NCBI GenBank assembly: GCA_019279435.1 | Contig: JAAALK010000079.1 | Coordinates: 78,914,029-78,978,028, forward strand | Direction: 5' to 3' | Source of the DNA: Zizania palustris | Lineage: Eukaryota > Streptophyta > Magnoliopsida > Poales > Poaceae | Length of the DNA stretch: 64,000 bases | Part shown: positions 57,701 to 64,000 of the stretch, in pieces | Numbering within the stretch: the stretch's first letter is position 1 | How the letters are laid out: each line of letters begins with the position of its first letter | Made by a program: the position numbers and the translations under genes | Notes under the pieces: model-generated | Seen by the model: only the letters and a program-made list of their open reading frames with translations | What the model was told of the DNA's origin: nothing | Databases searched by the model: none

Positions 57701-57817
57701 CATCTTCCGGAGCCCTTGTCGAACAGGCCGGGCCTTCGGGTTTACAAGCAAGCTGTGCTCAATAATATCCCGATCGACTCCGGTGATATCTTCGTCAGAC
57801 CAGGCGAAGACATCCAA
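54728..57817 (-). CDS. Tat pol: reverse transcriptase, two RNases H, integrase
   Basis: About 1,029 residues without stops, read from DVFAWSDEDITG. RT: WRMCIDFTSLNKACPRDPYP, MPFGLRNAGATFSRLV and catalytic YMDD (AYMDDIVIKS). First RNase H: VYFVSEALSGAKTRYSELEK. Second, archaeal-type RNase H: TIYSDGAFQASGAGIGAVL and STNNIAEYEGILLGL, the Tat hallmark. Integrase: H..H and CQGCQWMGRR, core D/D/E in GMDLIGPFPL, LTVDNGTQFD and SNGAVERANG, then a C-terminal tail ending HLKRYFA. All catalytic motifs look intact. The first codon given is TTG: the natural protein is the continuation of the gag ORF, which is out of phase here by what looks like one missing base in the 57817-57830 stretch. Confidence 0.9.
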   Translation of the reverse strand: MDVFAWSDEDITGVDRDIIEHSLLVNPKARPVRQGLRKMSAERAALAKDEVEKLLKAGIIREVAHTEWLANPVFVRKKSSGKWRMCIDFTSLNKACPRDPYPMPRIDQLVDSTAGSELLSFLDAYSGYHQIWLKREDEIKTSFVTPSGVFCYVRMPFGLRNAGATFSRLVAKALGHQLGRNVEAYMDDIVIKSALKHQHSLDLAETFNSLRACGIRLNPEKCIFGAKAGKLLGYLVSSRGIEASPTQITALQKMAPPENIKQVQKLTGRLAALSRFLSRSAERSLPIFKALKGSEDFAWTPECQKSFEDIKDYLSNLATLTVPITDETLLLYLAATGSAVSAVLVREADINGKLVQNPVYFVSEALSGAKTRYSELEKFVYALIMASRKLRHYFLAHNVIVPTSYPLGDMLRSKDSTGRIGKWAVELAPFGISFLARTAIKSQVLADFVAEWTPPAKLTPEKSDDGVWTIYSDGAFQASGAGIGAVLISPSGQRAMYSARLNFKSTNNIAEYEGILLGLRKARALGATRIIIKTDSQIVAGHVDKSFQVRHPQLAKYLEEIRKIEAHFKGISIRSIPRTENVQADILAKAAAGAVDVPDEAFYEELNIPSVPQVASAEILCIPSADWKDSIIELLQGGTNLPEEPQLSRLKLRARNYQLINGILYKAGVCSPLLRCISQAEGQEILREIHEGLCGSHLAPRALAGKTLRQGLYWPTITADAESLVRTCQGCQWMGRRSHRPPTALQVIAPVWPMARWGMDLIGPFPLAKGNLKFAVVAIEYFSKWVEAEPLTAITSNNVQKFFWKNIICRFGVPRYLTVDNGTQFDAEPFRKFCEDLGIQLYFAAVRHPQSNGAVERANGNILSGLNRRIVGLSKGLWTEELPKILWSIRTTQTRSTGFTPFRLLFGDEAMTPTELKGGSLRSTEPDIEEERQASLDLSEETRLRAVANLSKYHQQTKTWYDPKVKLSELRPGHLVLRSIIAPGKLGNKWEGPYLIVRSGRPGSFKLANLEGEELAHTWHAEHLKRYFA

Positions 57818-60123
57818 TTTTCTCCTACAACCTTTTCCAAGGAAGTTGCAACTTCGGGAGGTAAATCTTTACCAAACTGAAAAGTGTATTCTTTACCATC
57901 TTTGACAATGATCTTCGTTGCAATCTCTCCTTCGGGACTTGGTCTTGGAAACGATTTCTTCGAAGCTTCGGAGGAGGCTGAAAAAATTTCTCCATTTTCT
58001 TGGACACTGTTTACTTGCCTCGGATCAAGAGGAGGACCATGACCATATTCTGCTCTCCGAGCTATGGCTTGATCTCCGAAGACTGTCAGAACTCCTGATT
58101 GTGTGGGCATCTTCATGCACAAGTAATTGTGATGCGCCACAGCTCCGAACTGATTCAACATGCCTCGGCCAAAGATAACATTATAAGCATACGGGGCATC
58201 CACCACATCAAAGATAACTTCTTCAGTTCGGGCTAGTAAACCTTCTCCGAAGGTTACTTCCAGGCCTACCTGGCCAAGTGCATCTAGCGGAGGTCCTGCA
58301 AAGCCTTGCAGAGGACGAGCCGCTGGGAGAAGATGCTTCCGGGAAATGCATAACTGATCGAAGGCTTGTACAAATATGATATCTGCCGAGCTACCTCCGT
58401 CGATTAGCACCCTTCGGACTTCAGTTCCGGCAATATCAGCAGTGATAACCAATGGATCTGCATGCGGGAACTTGATACCAGCTGCATCCTCCGCAGAGAA
58501 AGATATTGGAACATGAGACCACTCCGGCATTGCAGCTGCAGATGACGAAGTCCCAATGTGGCCTACTTCTCGGACGTACTCTCTTCGCTGTCTCTTGGAC
58601 ATGCTTCCGAGGGTACCTCCTCCGGAGATAGGGAGAACTACTCTCTTCCCTCTATCTTGCCCTTCTTCTTGCTTCGGAGGTGGCATAACATTGGCCACCG
58701 GAGGATGTCTTGCAGCATCAAAATTTTCTATTCGCGCTACAGCCTGGACCGGCTCCGAGCGCACTGCTGCTGCTGGACTTCGGTCGGTACTACCTCGACC
58801 CGAAGTTCTCTCCAAGTATTCTCCCCGAAGGGTAAGAATAGCCTTGCAGGTGTCAGTTGCATGGCTTCGGTTCTCTCCATGAATACAGCAAAAAAGGGTC
58901 TGGCCTTTGCCAGCCGTTTTCCCTGGCGGCCTCCAGCCGCTGGACTTGTTCCCCGCAGGCTGTGGAGCTCTTGGTGCAAACTTCTGCGGGGGTGCAATGT
59001 TTAAGACCTCAGAACGAGGGTGCTTTTGCCCTCTTCTTCTATCATGTTGCACTTCGGGGACTGGCTCTTGCGGCGGAGCCGAAGTCTTCACTTCTGCTTT
59101 AACTTCTGTCAACACTGTCGAAGTGGCAGTAGTTCTCCGAAGCCAACCTTCTTCCGACTTCGAGTACTCCTCGAAGTACGACATCAACTGTGATACTGTG
59201 GTGATGCTCTTCGGATGCAATTTATCCAGAAGGCCTTTATGACTGACGCCTTCCCGAGCCGCATCAACCACCGAAGATGTGGACAGCCCCCGAATTTGCG
59301 ACTTCGTGTGAGCGAAGCGCTTGAAGTACTGCCTCAATGTTTCTCCGGGGAGCTGTTTCACTTGGAAAAGGCTTCCAGTCGACATGGGGGGCACGAAGGT
59401 ACCCTGGAAGTTACTTATGAACTTCTTCTTCAACTGTAACCATGTCGTGATTGATCCTGATTTTAAAGACCAGAACCATCTCAACGCCACTCCTTCAAGG
59501 GCTAACGGGAAGCACTTCGCCATAGTTTCTCTGTCTCCGCCACTAGCCTCGATTGCTAGGGCATAAGAACGCGCAAACTCACTGGGATCTTCGTCTCCGG
59601 CATACTTGCTAAGCTTCGAAGCTTTGAACCTTGGATCGAAGCGAACCTTCTGAAGCTCGGGATGCAACGGAGATTCATTGTCGTAAGAGGCGTTCTCCGG
59701 GGCTTCGGGATAGTCAAGATCGTCGTCTTCGTGCACTTCGGGGATAGCTGGGGTGGCTTGAGGGTGAAGCCTGTTCGCAGCCTCCTGTCGCCACCTCGCT
59801 ACCTCGGCTTGAAGATTGGCCATTTGAGTGGCCATGTCTCCAAGGCTATCTTCATCTCCTCCGGAAGGACCTTCCGGGTCTTGAGAACTGGTATGATCAG
59901 TTCCGATCGGAATGGAGGGTGGCAGAGTGGCTCCGGGCGGTCGGAGTGTAGAAGGGGTTGGTGGAGAGGTTTCGTATCCTCGAGGGATAGAAGCCCCTTG
60001 CGGAGTTTGAGGTGGAGGGATAGTCGAAGACCCTCCGACTTCAACTGTGTCGAAGGGTATCTCTCCGGAGATCCGAGAGGACCTCCGAGTGGGATTGCGA
60101 GGTGCACTCCGCTTAGGAGGCAT
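57742..60123 (-). CDS. Tat gag-protease ORF
   Basis: 793 codons from ATG 60123 (MPPKRSAPRNPTRR). N-terminal Pro/Ser-rich region; capsid-type gag domain about residues 180-290 (VALRWFWSLKSGSITTWLQL; LPGETLRQYFKRFAHTKSQI); nucleocapsid-like CIHGENRSHATDTC near 410; aspartic protease motif VLIDGGSSADIIF near 574. The last about 25 residues, after GENW, are read in the wrong frame relative to pol, which overlaps by 76 bases. This fits a single-base loss or, less likely, programmed frameshifting. Confidence 0.9.
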   Translation of the reverse strand: MPPKRSAPRNPTRRSSRISGEIPFDTVEVGGSSTIPPPQTPQGASIPRGYETSPPTPSTLRPPGATLPPSIPIGTDHTSSQDPEGPSGGDEDSLGDMATQMANLQAEVARWRQEAANRLHPQATPAIPEVHEDDDLDYPEAPENASYDNESPLHPELQKVRFDPRFKASKLSKYAGDEDPSEFARSYALAIEASGGDRETMAKCFPLALEGVALRWFWSLKSGSITTWLQLKKKFISNFQGTFVPPMSTGSLFQVKQLPGETLRQYFKRFAHTKSQIRGLSTSSVVDAAREGVSHKGLLDKLHPKSITTVSQLMSYFEEYSKSEEGWLRRTTATSTVLTEVKAEVKTSAPPQEPVPEVQHDRRRGQKHPRSEVLNIAPPQKFAPRAPQPAGNKSSGWRPPGKTAGKGQTLFCCIHGENRSHATDTCKAILTLRGEYLERTSGRGSTDRSPAAAVRSEPVQAVARIENFDAARHPPVANVMPPPKQEEGQDRGKRVVLPISGGGTLGSMSKRQRREYVREVGHIGTSSSAAAMPEWSHVPISFSAEDAAGIKFPHADPLVITADIAGTEVRRVLIDGGSSADIIFVQAFDQLCISRKHLLPAARPLQGFAGPPLDALGQVGLEVTFGEGLLARTEEVIFDVVDAPYAYNVIFGRGMLNQFGAVAHHNYLCMKMPTQSGVLTVFGDQAIARRAEYGHGPPLDPRQVNSVQENGEIFSASSEASKKSFPRPSPEGEIATKIIVKDGKEYTFQFGKDLPPEVATSLEKVVGENWMSSPGLTKISPESIGILLSTACL

Positions 60124-60163
60124 GATGCAAGAGGTTGGTAGAGAACGAAGTTTTTTGGACTAA

Positions 60164-60183
60164 GTTCCCCACGGACGGCGCCA
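60164..60183 (-). other. Primer-binding site, tRNA-Asp-like
   Basis: On the minus strand TGGCGCCGTCCGTGGGGAAC, three bases inside the LTR end. The TGGCGCCGT start and GGGGA end resemble the tRNA-Asp-type primer sites of other plant gypsy elements. Confidence 0.75.
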
Positions 60184-60186
60184 ACT

Positions 60187-60681
60187 GTTGGCGTAAAAGA
60201 TTACGCTAACAGGTTTCTGTAGAAAAGAAACTAACAAACGAAGTGTTTGCGAAGCAAACTGTTCTAAGCCTCCGAAAGGATAATAACTTAGAATAGTTCG
60301 AAAGTGTGTATTGATTCACTTGTAATCGGTCCCTATTACAGGGTGAAATGGGGGGTATTTATAGGCCCAAACATTAAGGAAAAGACCTATTTACCCCTCT
60401 ATTACAACCGACATTAAGGAAACTATTCGGTTTCCTTAATAGGGCTAAAATGGTAAAAGACTAATCTAATAGGATAGAAGATAAGTCTTCCATCTTAGCT
60501 GGCAGAAAAGATCCTGGAAGGCTTTGGTTCGAAGATATACTTCGAACCAATGCCAGTCTTCAGACTCCGAACGAGGTTCCAAGCCACCTTCGAAGATGAC
60601 CTTCGGACTATCTTCGAACTGGTTGGCTGTCTTCATGTTGCTTTGGCAATAACCCCGAAGATGGGATATTTTCCCCCAACA
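60187..60681 (-). repeat. 5' LTR of the nested Tat element
   Basis: 495 bp with TGTTGG...CCAACA termini, same family as 869-1366. On the right it abuts Sirevirus gag. Confidence 0.92.
60351..60363 (-). promoter_or_regulatory. TATA box in the Tat LTR
   Basis: TATAAATACCCCC on the minus strand in mid-LTR; the same motif is conserved in the related LTR at 1034-1046. It probably drives the element's genomic RNA. Confidence 0.6.
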
Positions 60682-61060
60682 GTGTCATAACCTGCGGACT
60701 CCTCAATGCTGGATATCTTTACTTCCCATATGCTACGATCAAGAGCATAGAGAAGCTTGATAGCCCTATCATGATCATTGTAAGCAAGCATCCCGTTGGA
60801 CCGCAAGTTACTCACTATCGCATCAAAGTGAGAAAACATGGCATCTATAGATTCACCAGGTGCCTGCACAAACAGCTGATACTGTTGGCATTATACTAAT
60901 CCTTCTCTGTTTGAAAGGTGCGAGTTTCAGGGATGGAGTATTGTGAGTCCACAATCTCCCAAATTGCATTTCCTTGGCTTAGCAAGTAAGCCTCCATGCG
61001 CACCTTCCAGTATGCAAAGTCCGTCCCATCGAATAGAGGTATTTCACTAACTCTGTCCAT
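60682..61060 (-). pseudogene. Sirevirus gag N-terminal part
   Basis: The start is ATG 61060 on the minus strand (MDRVSEIPLFDGTDFAYWKV), the standard Copia gag opening, about 50 bases after the primer site. A stop and frame change follow near 60890, then ESIDAMFSHFDAIVSNLRSN and YALDRSIWEVKISSIEES. It ends at the Tat insertion at 60681/60682; the C-terminal half should be in the gap. Confidence 0.8.
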
Positions 61061-61110
61061 GTCGCCAACAGATCACAAAACTGGTTAAGGTCAACTGGTG
61101 ATCTTAACCT

Positions 61111-61122
61111 GCTCTGATACCA
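61111..61122 (-). other. Primer-binding site of the Sirevirus, tRNA-Met type
   Basis: GCTCTGATACCA in the window (TGGTATCAGAGC on the minus strand), two bases from the LTR at 61125. This fixes the Sirevirus orientation. Confidence 0.93.
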
Positions 61123-61124
61123 AT

Positions 61125-63282
61125 TGTTGGACCGGAAACGGCGACCAGAGGGGGGTGGATGGGAGTTTTTAAAATTTCAGACTAAAAATCGCCTTCTATT
61201 TTTACTTCTGTCTTCTGCGGAACAGGCTTCGAACACACCCTTCGAAGTTCTGGTTCGGAGGTATTTCACAGCTCCGAAATTAGGCTTCGCAAGGAGCAAA
61301 AGTTCGAAGCCAAGAAGACTTCGCTCTACCCACAACCCATAAATTCAGCTCTGCTAAGTCAGTGCAGGCTCCGCACACAGGTTGCTCCGAGCAGGCTTCG
61401 CACTTCACCCTTCGCAAGAGCGGACTTCCCTCTGAGGACTTCGATCTGTTCTGCTAAGGCAGTGCAGGCTCCGCACACTGGGTGCCTTCGAGCAGGCTTC
61501 GCACTACACCCTTCGCAAGAGCAGACTTCCCTCTACGGACTTCGACTAAACACTCAGCGACAGCAACCGGTGCTAGGCTTCGTACTTCGAAGGTCAAAAC
61601 ACACACTAAACAGACTTCGCCGAGGACTTCGACAAGGGAAGAAAACGGGCTTCGATTCAGCACAGAGACAGTGCTTCGCTAGTAATCAGAAAGGCCTAGC
61701 CTCCAGTTTACACAGAGCGAACAGACACTGAAAAACACACTTCACCCAGACAGACTTCTCACACATCTCTCCAGAAAAACTCACAAGAAGATGGTGCACA
61801 GAGAAATCAAAGCATGCAGAGAAGTATGCATACAAGTTCAAGCAGTAAAAGAAAACAGAATCAAAGCTTCATTGCTTGAACAGGGAACACAAAATGAACT
61901 CACAGAATGAATACAAGAGTGTGGCGGCTAGCACAGGAGTTCTACAATGGCTGCTCAAAAAGTGTTGATGTGACCTAGCCAGCCTCCACTATTTATAGGC
62001 ACTATTCAGCCCAGTGAATAGACTACTTTACCCCTAGGGTTTACGCTGGTTTTGTCTCATCAGAACAGGGGGTACAATTGGTAGTCTACTTTATTTGGAG
62101 GCTTCTTTTGTCAGCTTTGCAGAGGGGACATCACCAGCTTTTGCAGAGCAGACGCTGTCAGCCTTTGTAGTTTTGGACCCTTCTGAAGCCCCCCTTCGCA
62201 CGCGAGGGGTGCGGTAGCTTCGGTGAGAAGCCTTGAGCCTGACGGCCTTCGCTTCACCGAAGTCAGCCTTCGATACAGTGACGGTTTTGAGCCGAAGCCG
62301 TCAAAGCCCTTGGGCCTTCACACCAACACCTTCAGAGTGGACCACCACGGCTTCGCAGCTTCTCCCATCTCGAACTCCGTCAGTCCGTGTACCGAAGCCA
62401 TGCAAGGCCGAAGTACCTCAAGTCAGCCTCACTCCGAAGCCAGCCTCACTCTGAAGTCAGCCTAGTCAGCTTCACTTCGAAGCCTGCTTCACTCCGAAGC
62501 CCCACCTTCGGAGTACCACCCTTCAAAGTCCCTCCTTCGTCCAAGGCCTCCGCATGAAGCATTCCATGAGCACTTCGTCGCAGTGTCTCTCCCCGAGCAC
62601 ACTCCTCGACGATCCTCACCCGGATCATTCCTTCGATGCACCTCGACTTCTGAGACCTTCGTCGGGTATACCTTCGAGTGTCTCCCTCCGGAGCACACTA
62701 CGAACACCTTGCCTCATTGCTGAGGACTTGATCCACCATACTCCGAAGTCACTCCATTCGGAGTACCCTTCGAAGTGCCTCGCCTCCGAGGACTTCGTCT
62801 CGGAGTACCTTCACCCGAAGCCAGGCTCCGCACTTACTGTCTTCTCCTGGCGCACCTCGACCCGAGGTCCGACTCGACCCCTTCGCAGCCTTCGTGACGG
62901 AGCTCGCTGCTCCCTTGGCATCAAGCCTCCCGCTTGACCCAGGTTCATTTGCTACGAACCGTCCATCGCCTTCGAGATCCCCTACGCACCACATACAAAC
63001 AGACAAGTGTATCCAGTACCCCGGAGACCTCTCCGGGTAAACAACCTTCGGCACACACTCCGGTGTACCGCCCAAAGTACCGAACCCTTCGGTACAGCCA
63101 GTCATCGTGTACTGTCGGACCCCTCCGATAGGCACACTCTGCTGCAACAACTGCAGCAATCAGACCGACCGAACCCTTCGGTGAAACAACCTCCGAACCC
63201 CTTCGGAGGGACCCCTTCGAATCAGAGGATAAAATCTGTCAATCACTCATCACAGACTCTGAAACCAACCCTTGGTTTCTCA
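61125..63282 (-). repeat. 5' LTR of the Sirevirus
   Basis: 2,158 bp, TGTTGGACCGG...TTTCTCA. Direct repeat of 46427-48604 with substitutions and small indels. Followed by the target duplication GCTAT. Confidence 0.92.
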
Positions 63283-63800
63283 GCTATGAAAGGTCAAATT
63301 GTCGCTACTTTTATAGTTGATCACCACGTAGACGTCAATTGGGGTGACGATATTGCTCTAATTAAGGTAGTGTCATGGAAACTTTATTTTGATGGTTTAG
63401 CTTGTAAGAATGGCCAAGGTATCGGGGTAGTGCTCATATCACCTAGTGGAATGCACTTTGAAACCTCGGCCCGTTTAGAATTTCACTCTACTAATAACCA
63501 AGCTGAATATGAAGCTTTATTGGTAGGACTTGAATAGCTAGAATCCATAGGTGATAAACATGTTCATGCGCATGGATATTCTTTGTTAGTAGTGCAACAA
63601 GTAGATAAAAGTGTTCAATGTTTTAATGGCTTGCTAAATAGTTACGTGGATAAATGTTTAGACATAGTTGCGACTTTCGACGACTTTAAAATTTCTCATG
63701 TGTCAAGAAAGCCAACTCAATTGCAAATGATTTGGCTCAGCAAGCATATAGCTATCAAGTAAGGAGAGGAAAATTTTCTATACAGAAAAAGCCAATGCTT
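63283..63800 (+). pseudogene. Archaeal-type RNase H of the old Tat element
   Basis: Continues the frame left at 46421: MKGQIVATFIVDHH, then KLYFDGLACKNGQGIGVVLI and STNNQAEYEALLVGL, the Tat-type second RNase H. An in-frame TAG at 63535-63537 and a frame change near 63715 (resuming NDLAQQAYSYQVRRGKFS) disable it. Recognisable Tat coding ends at about 63800. Confidence 0.8.
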
Positions 63801-64000
63801 GGACTCACTGCCGAAGCTAGAAACTTCGGGCTAGTGCGGGGCCTGTTGGACCCTCTGGATCAGACCTCTCCGATCACCGAAGGGTGTAGTGTGTTGGAAT
63901 CCTCGTGCTAGAGCACTTCATCCGCCGAAGGGTCCTACACGCCGGAGCCCTTGCGTCGAAGTCTTCTGGATAGTAGAAGTCTTCGGGAACTGGACCCCTC
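63801..64000. repeat. Unidentified retroelement sequence at window edge, LTR-like
   Basis: CTTCGG/CCGAAG-rich sequence unlike the RNase H before it. TGTTGGACCC at 63844 resembles the start of Sirevirus-type LTRs. The window ends before any second boundary. Confidence 0.3.

Larger units (their letters stand above)
53853..60681 (-). mobile_element. Tat-lineage gypsy (RIRE2/Grande-like), nearly intact, inserted in Sirevirus gag
   Basis: Minus-strand element with 5' LTR 60187-60681, primer site, gag-protease ORF, pol ORF and a 3' tandem-repeat region; its 3' end lies in the gap. The flanking GTGTC at 60682-60686 is the predicted target duplication. The LTR family is the same as at 869-1366. Confidence 0.88.
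46427..63282 (-). mobile_element. Sirevirus (Maximus/SIRE-type Copia) retrotransposon, itself interrupted
   Basis: Two direct copies of a 2.16-2.18 kb LTR (46427-48604 and 61125-63282) enclose a minus-strand Copia gag (60682-61060), a Tat insertion, an assembly gap, Copia pol (49733-52852) and a 1.1 kb 3' region. The target duplication is GTTAT on the left (46422-46426) and GCTAT on the right (63283-63287). The one mismatch is a C to T change, and GCTAT keeps the frame of the old Tat ORF. The LTRs differ at many positions, so it is older than the Copia at 7630. Confidence 0.92.
36898..63800 (+). mobile_element. Old Tat-lineage gypsy element, split by nested insertions
   Basis: Plus-strand pieces in order: LTR 36898-38234, primer site 38242, gag 38273-40083, reverse transcriptase and RNase H 45373-46421, second (archaeal-type) RNase H from 63283. 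Between them lie a CRM-like gypsy (40084-45372, with loss of the protease and RT start) and a Sirevirus (46427-63282). The integrase and 3' LTR are not in the window. The presence of a second RNase H domain supports the Tat lineage. Confidence 0.8.

Noticed and set aside
57742..57817. Programmed frameshift between Tat gag and pol
   Set aside because: No clear slippery site with downstream structure; a single missing base in a short T run explains the phase change better.

Overview
This is a 64 kb piece of a grass (Poaceae) nuclear genome, probably panicoid or a relative. The evidence is the dense LTR-retrotransposon content (Sirevirus, Tat-lineage and CRM-like Ty3/gypsy), CACTA transposons with grass-type termini, GT-AG introns and tRNA-Met/Asp-type primer sites. 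There is no bacterial-style operon. The only clear host gene is a TFIIB-like gene at 7057-13120, and it is broken. Nearly everything else is transposable element, much of it nested. Frames, splice sites and repeat boundaries were read by eye from one sequence.

Region by region: 1-868 is an LTR-like fragment. 869-4587 is the 3' end of a minus-strand Tat element: an LTR, then a plus-strand spliced antisense gene (aORF) with its own TATA box. 4588-6900 has no clear gene. 7057-13120 is the TFIIB-like gene, split by a 5,320 bp Copia element (7630-12949) that has identical LTRs, a perfect target-site duplication and an uninterrupted 1,533-residue polyprotein. 13987-16818 is a probable solo LTR with a CACTA element inside it (14282-16722). 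17280-17604 looks like the 5' exons of a minus-strand gene cut off by a gypsy LTR. 17605-19205 is an integrase remnant.

20644-36869 is a rearranged block. A 2,991 bp segment (Copia gag fused to a Tat fragment and a CACTA end) occurs twice, at 21580-24570 and 28846-31836. The copies have the same length and differ at about 25 positions by eye. Between them sits half of a CRM-like gypsy. The pattern fits unequal or illegitimate recombination between chromosomes with and without that gypsy insertion. The second copy continues into an intact-ended CACTA (31475-34461) that carries a spliced gene with two B3-like DNA-binding domains.

36898 to about 63800 is one plus-strand Tat element blown apart by later insertions. 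A CRM-like gypsy sits at 40084-45372. A 16.9 kb Sirevirus (Copia) sits at 46427-63282, and a nearly intact minus-strand Tat element (up to 60681) has inserted into the Sirevirus gag. The old element's reading frame resumes right after the Sirevirus, at 63283. A run of exactly 1,000 N at 52853-53852 is a placeholder gap that hides the Sirevirus/Tat junction.

The genes do not form a pathway. What the window records is an order of events: the old Tat copies; then CACTA, CRM-like and Sirevirus insertions; then Tat inside Sirevirus and the segmental duplication; and, apparently very recently, the Copia insertion into the TFIIB-like gene.
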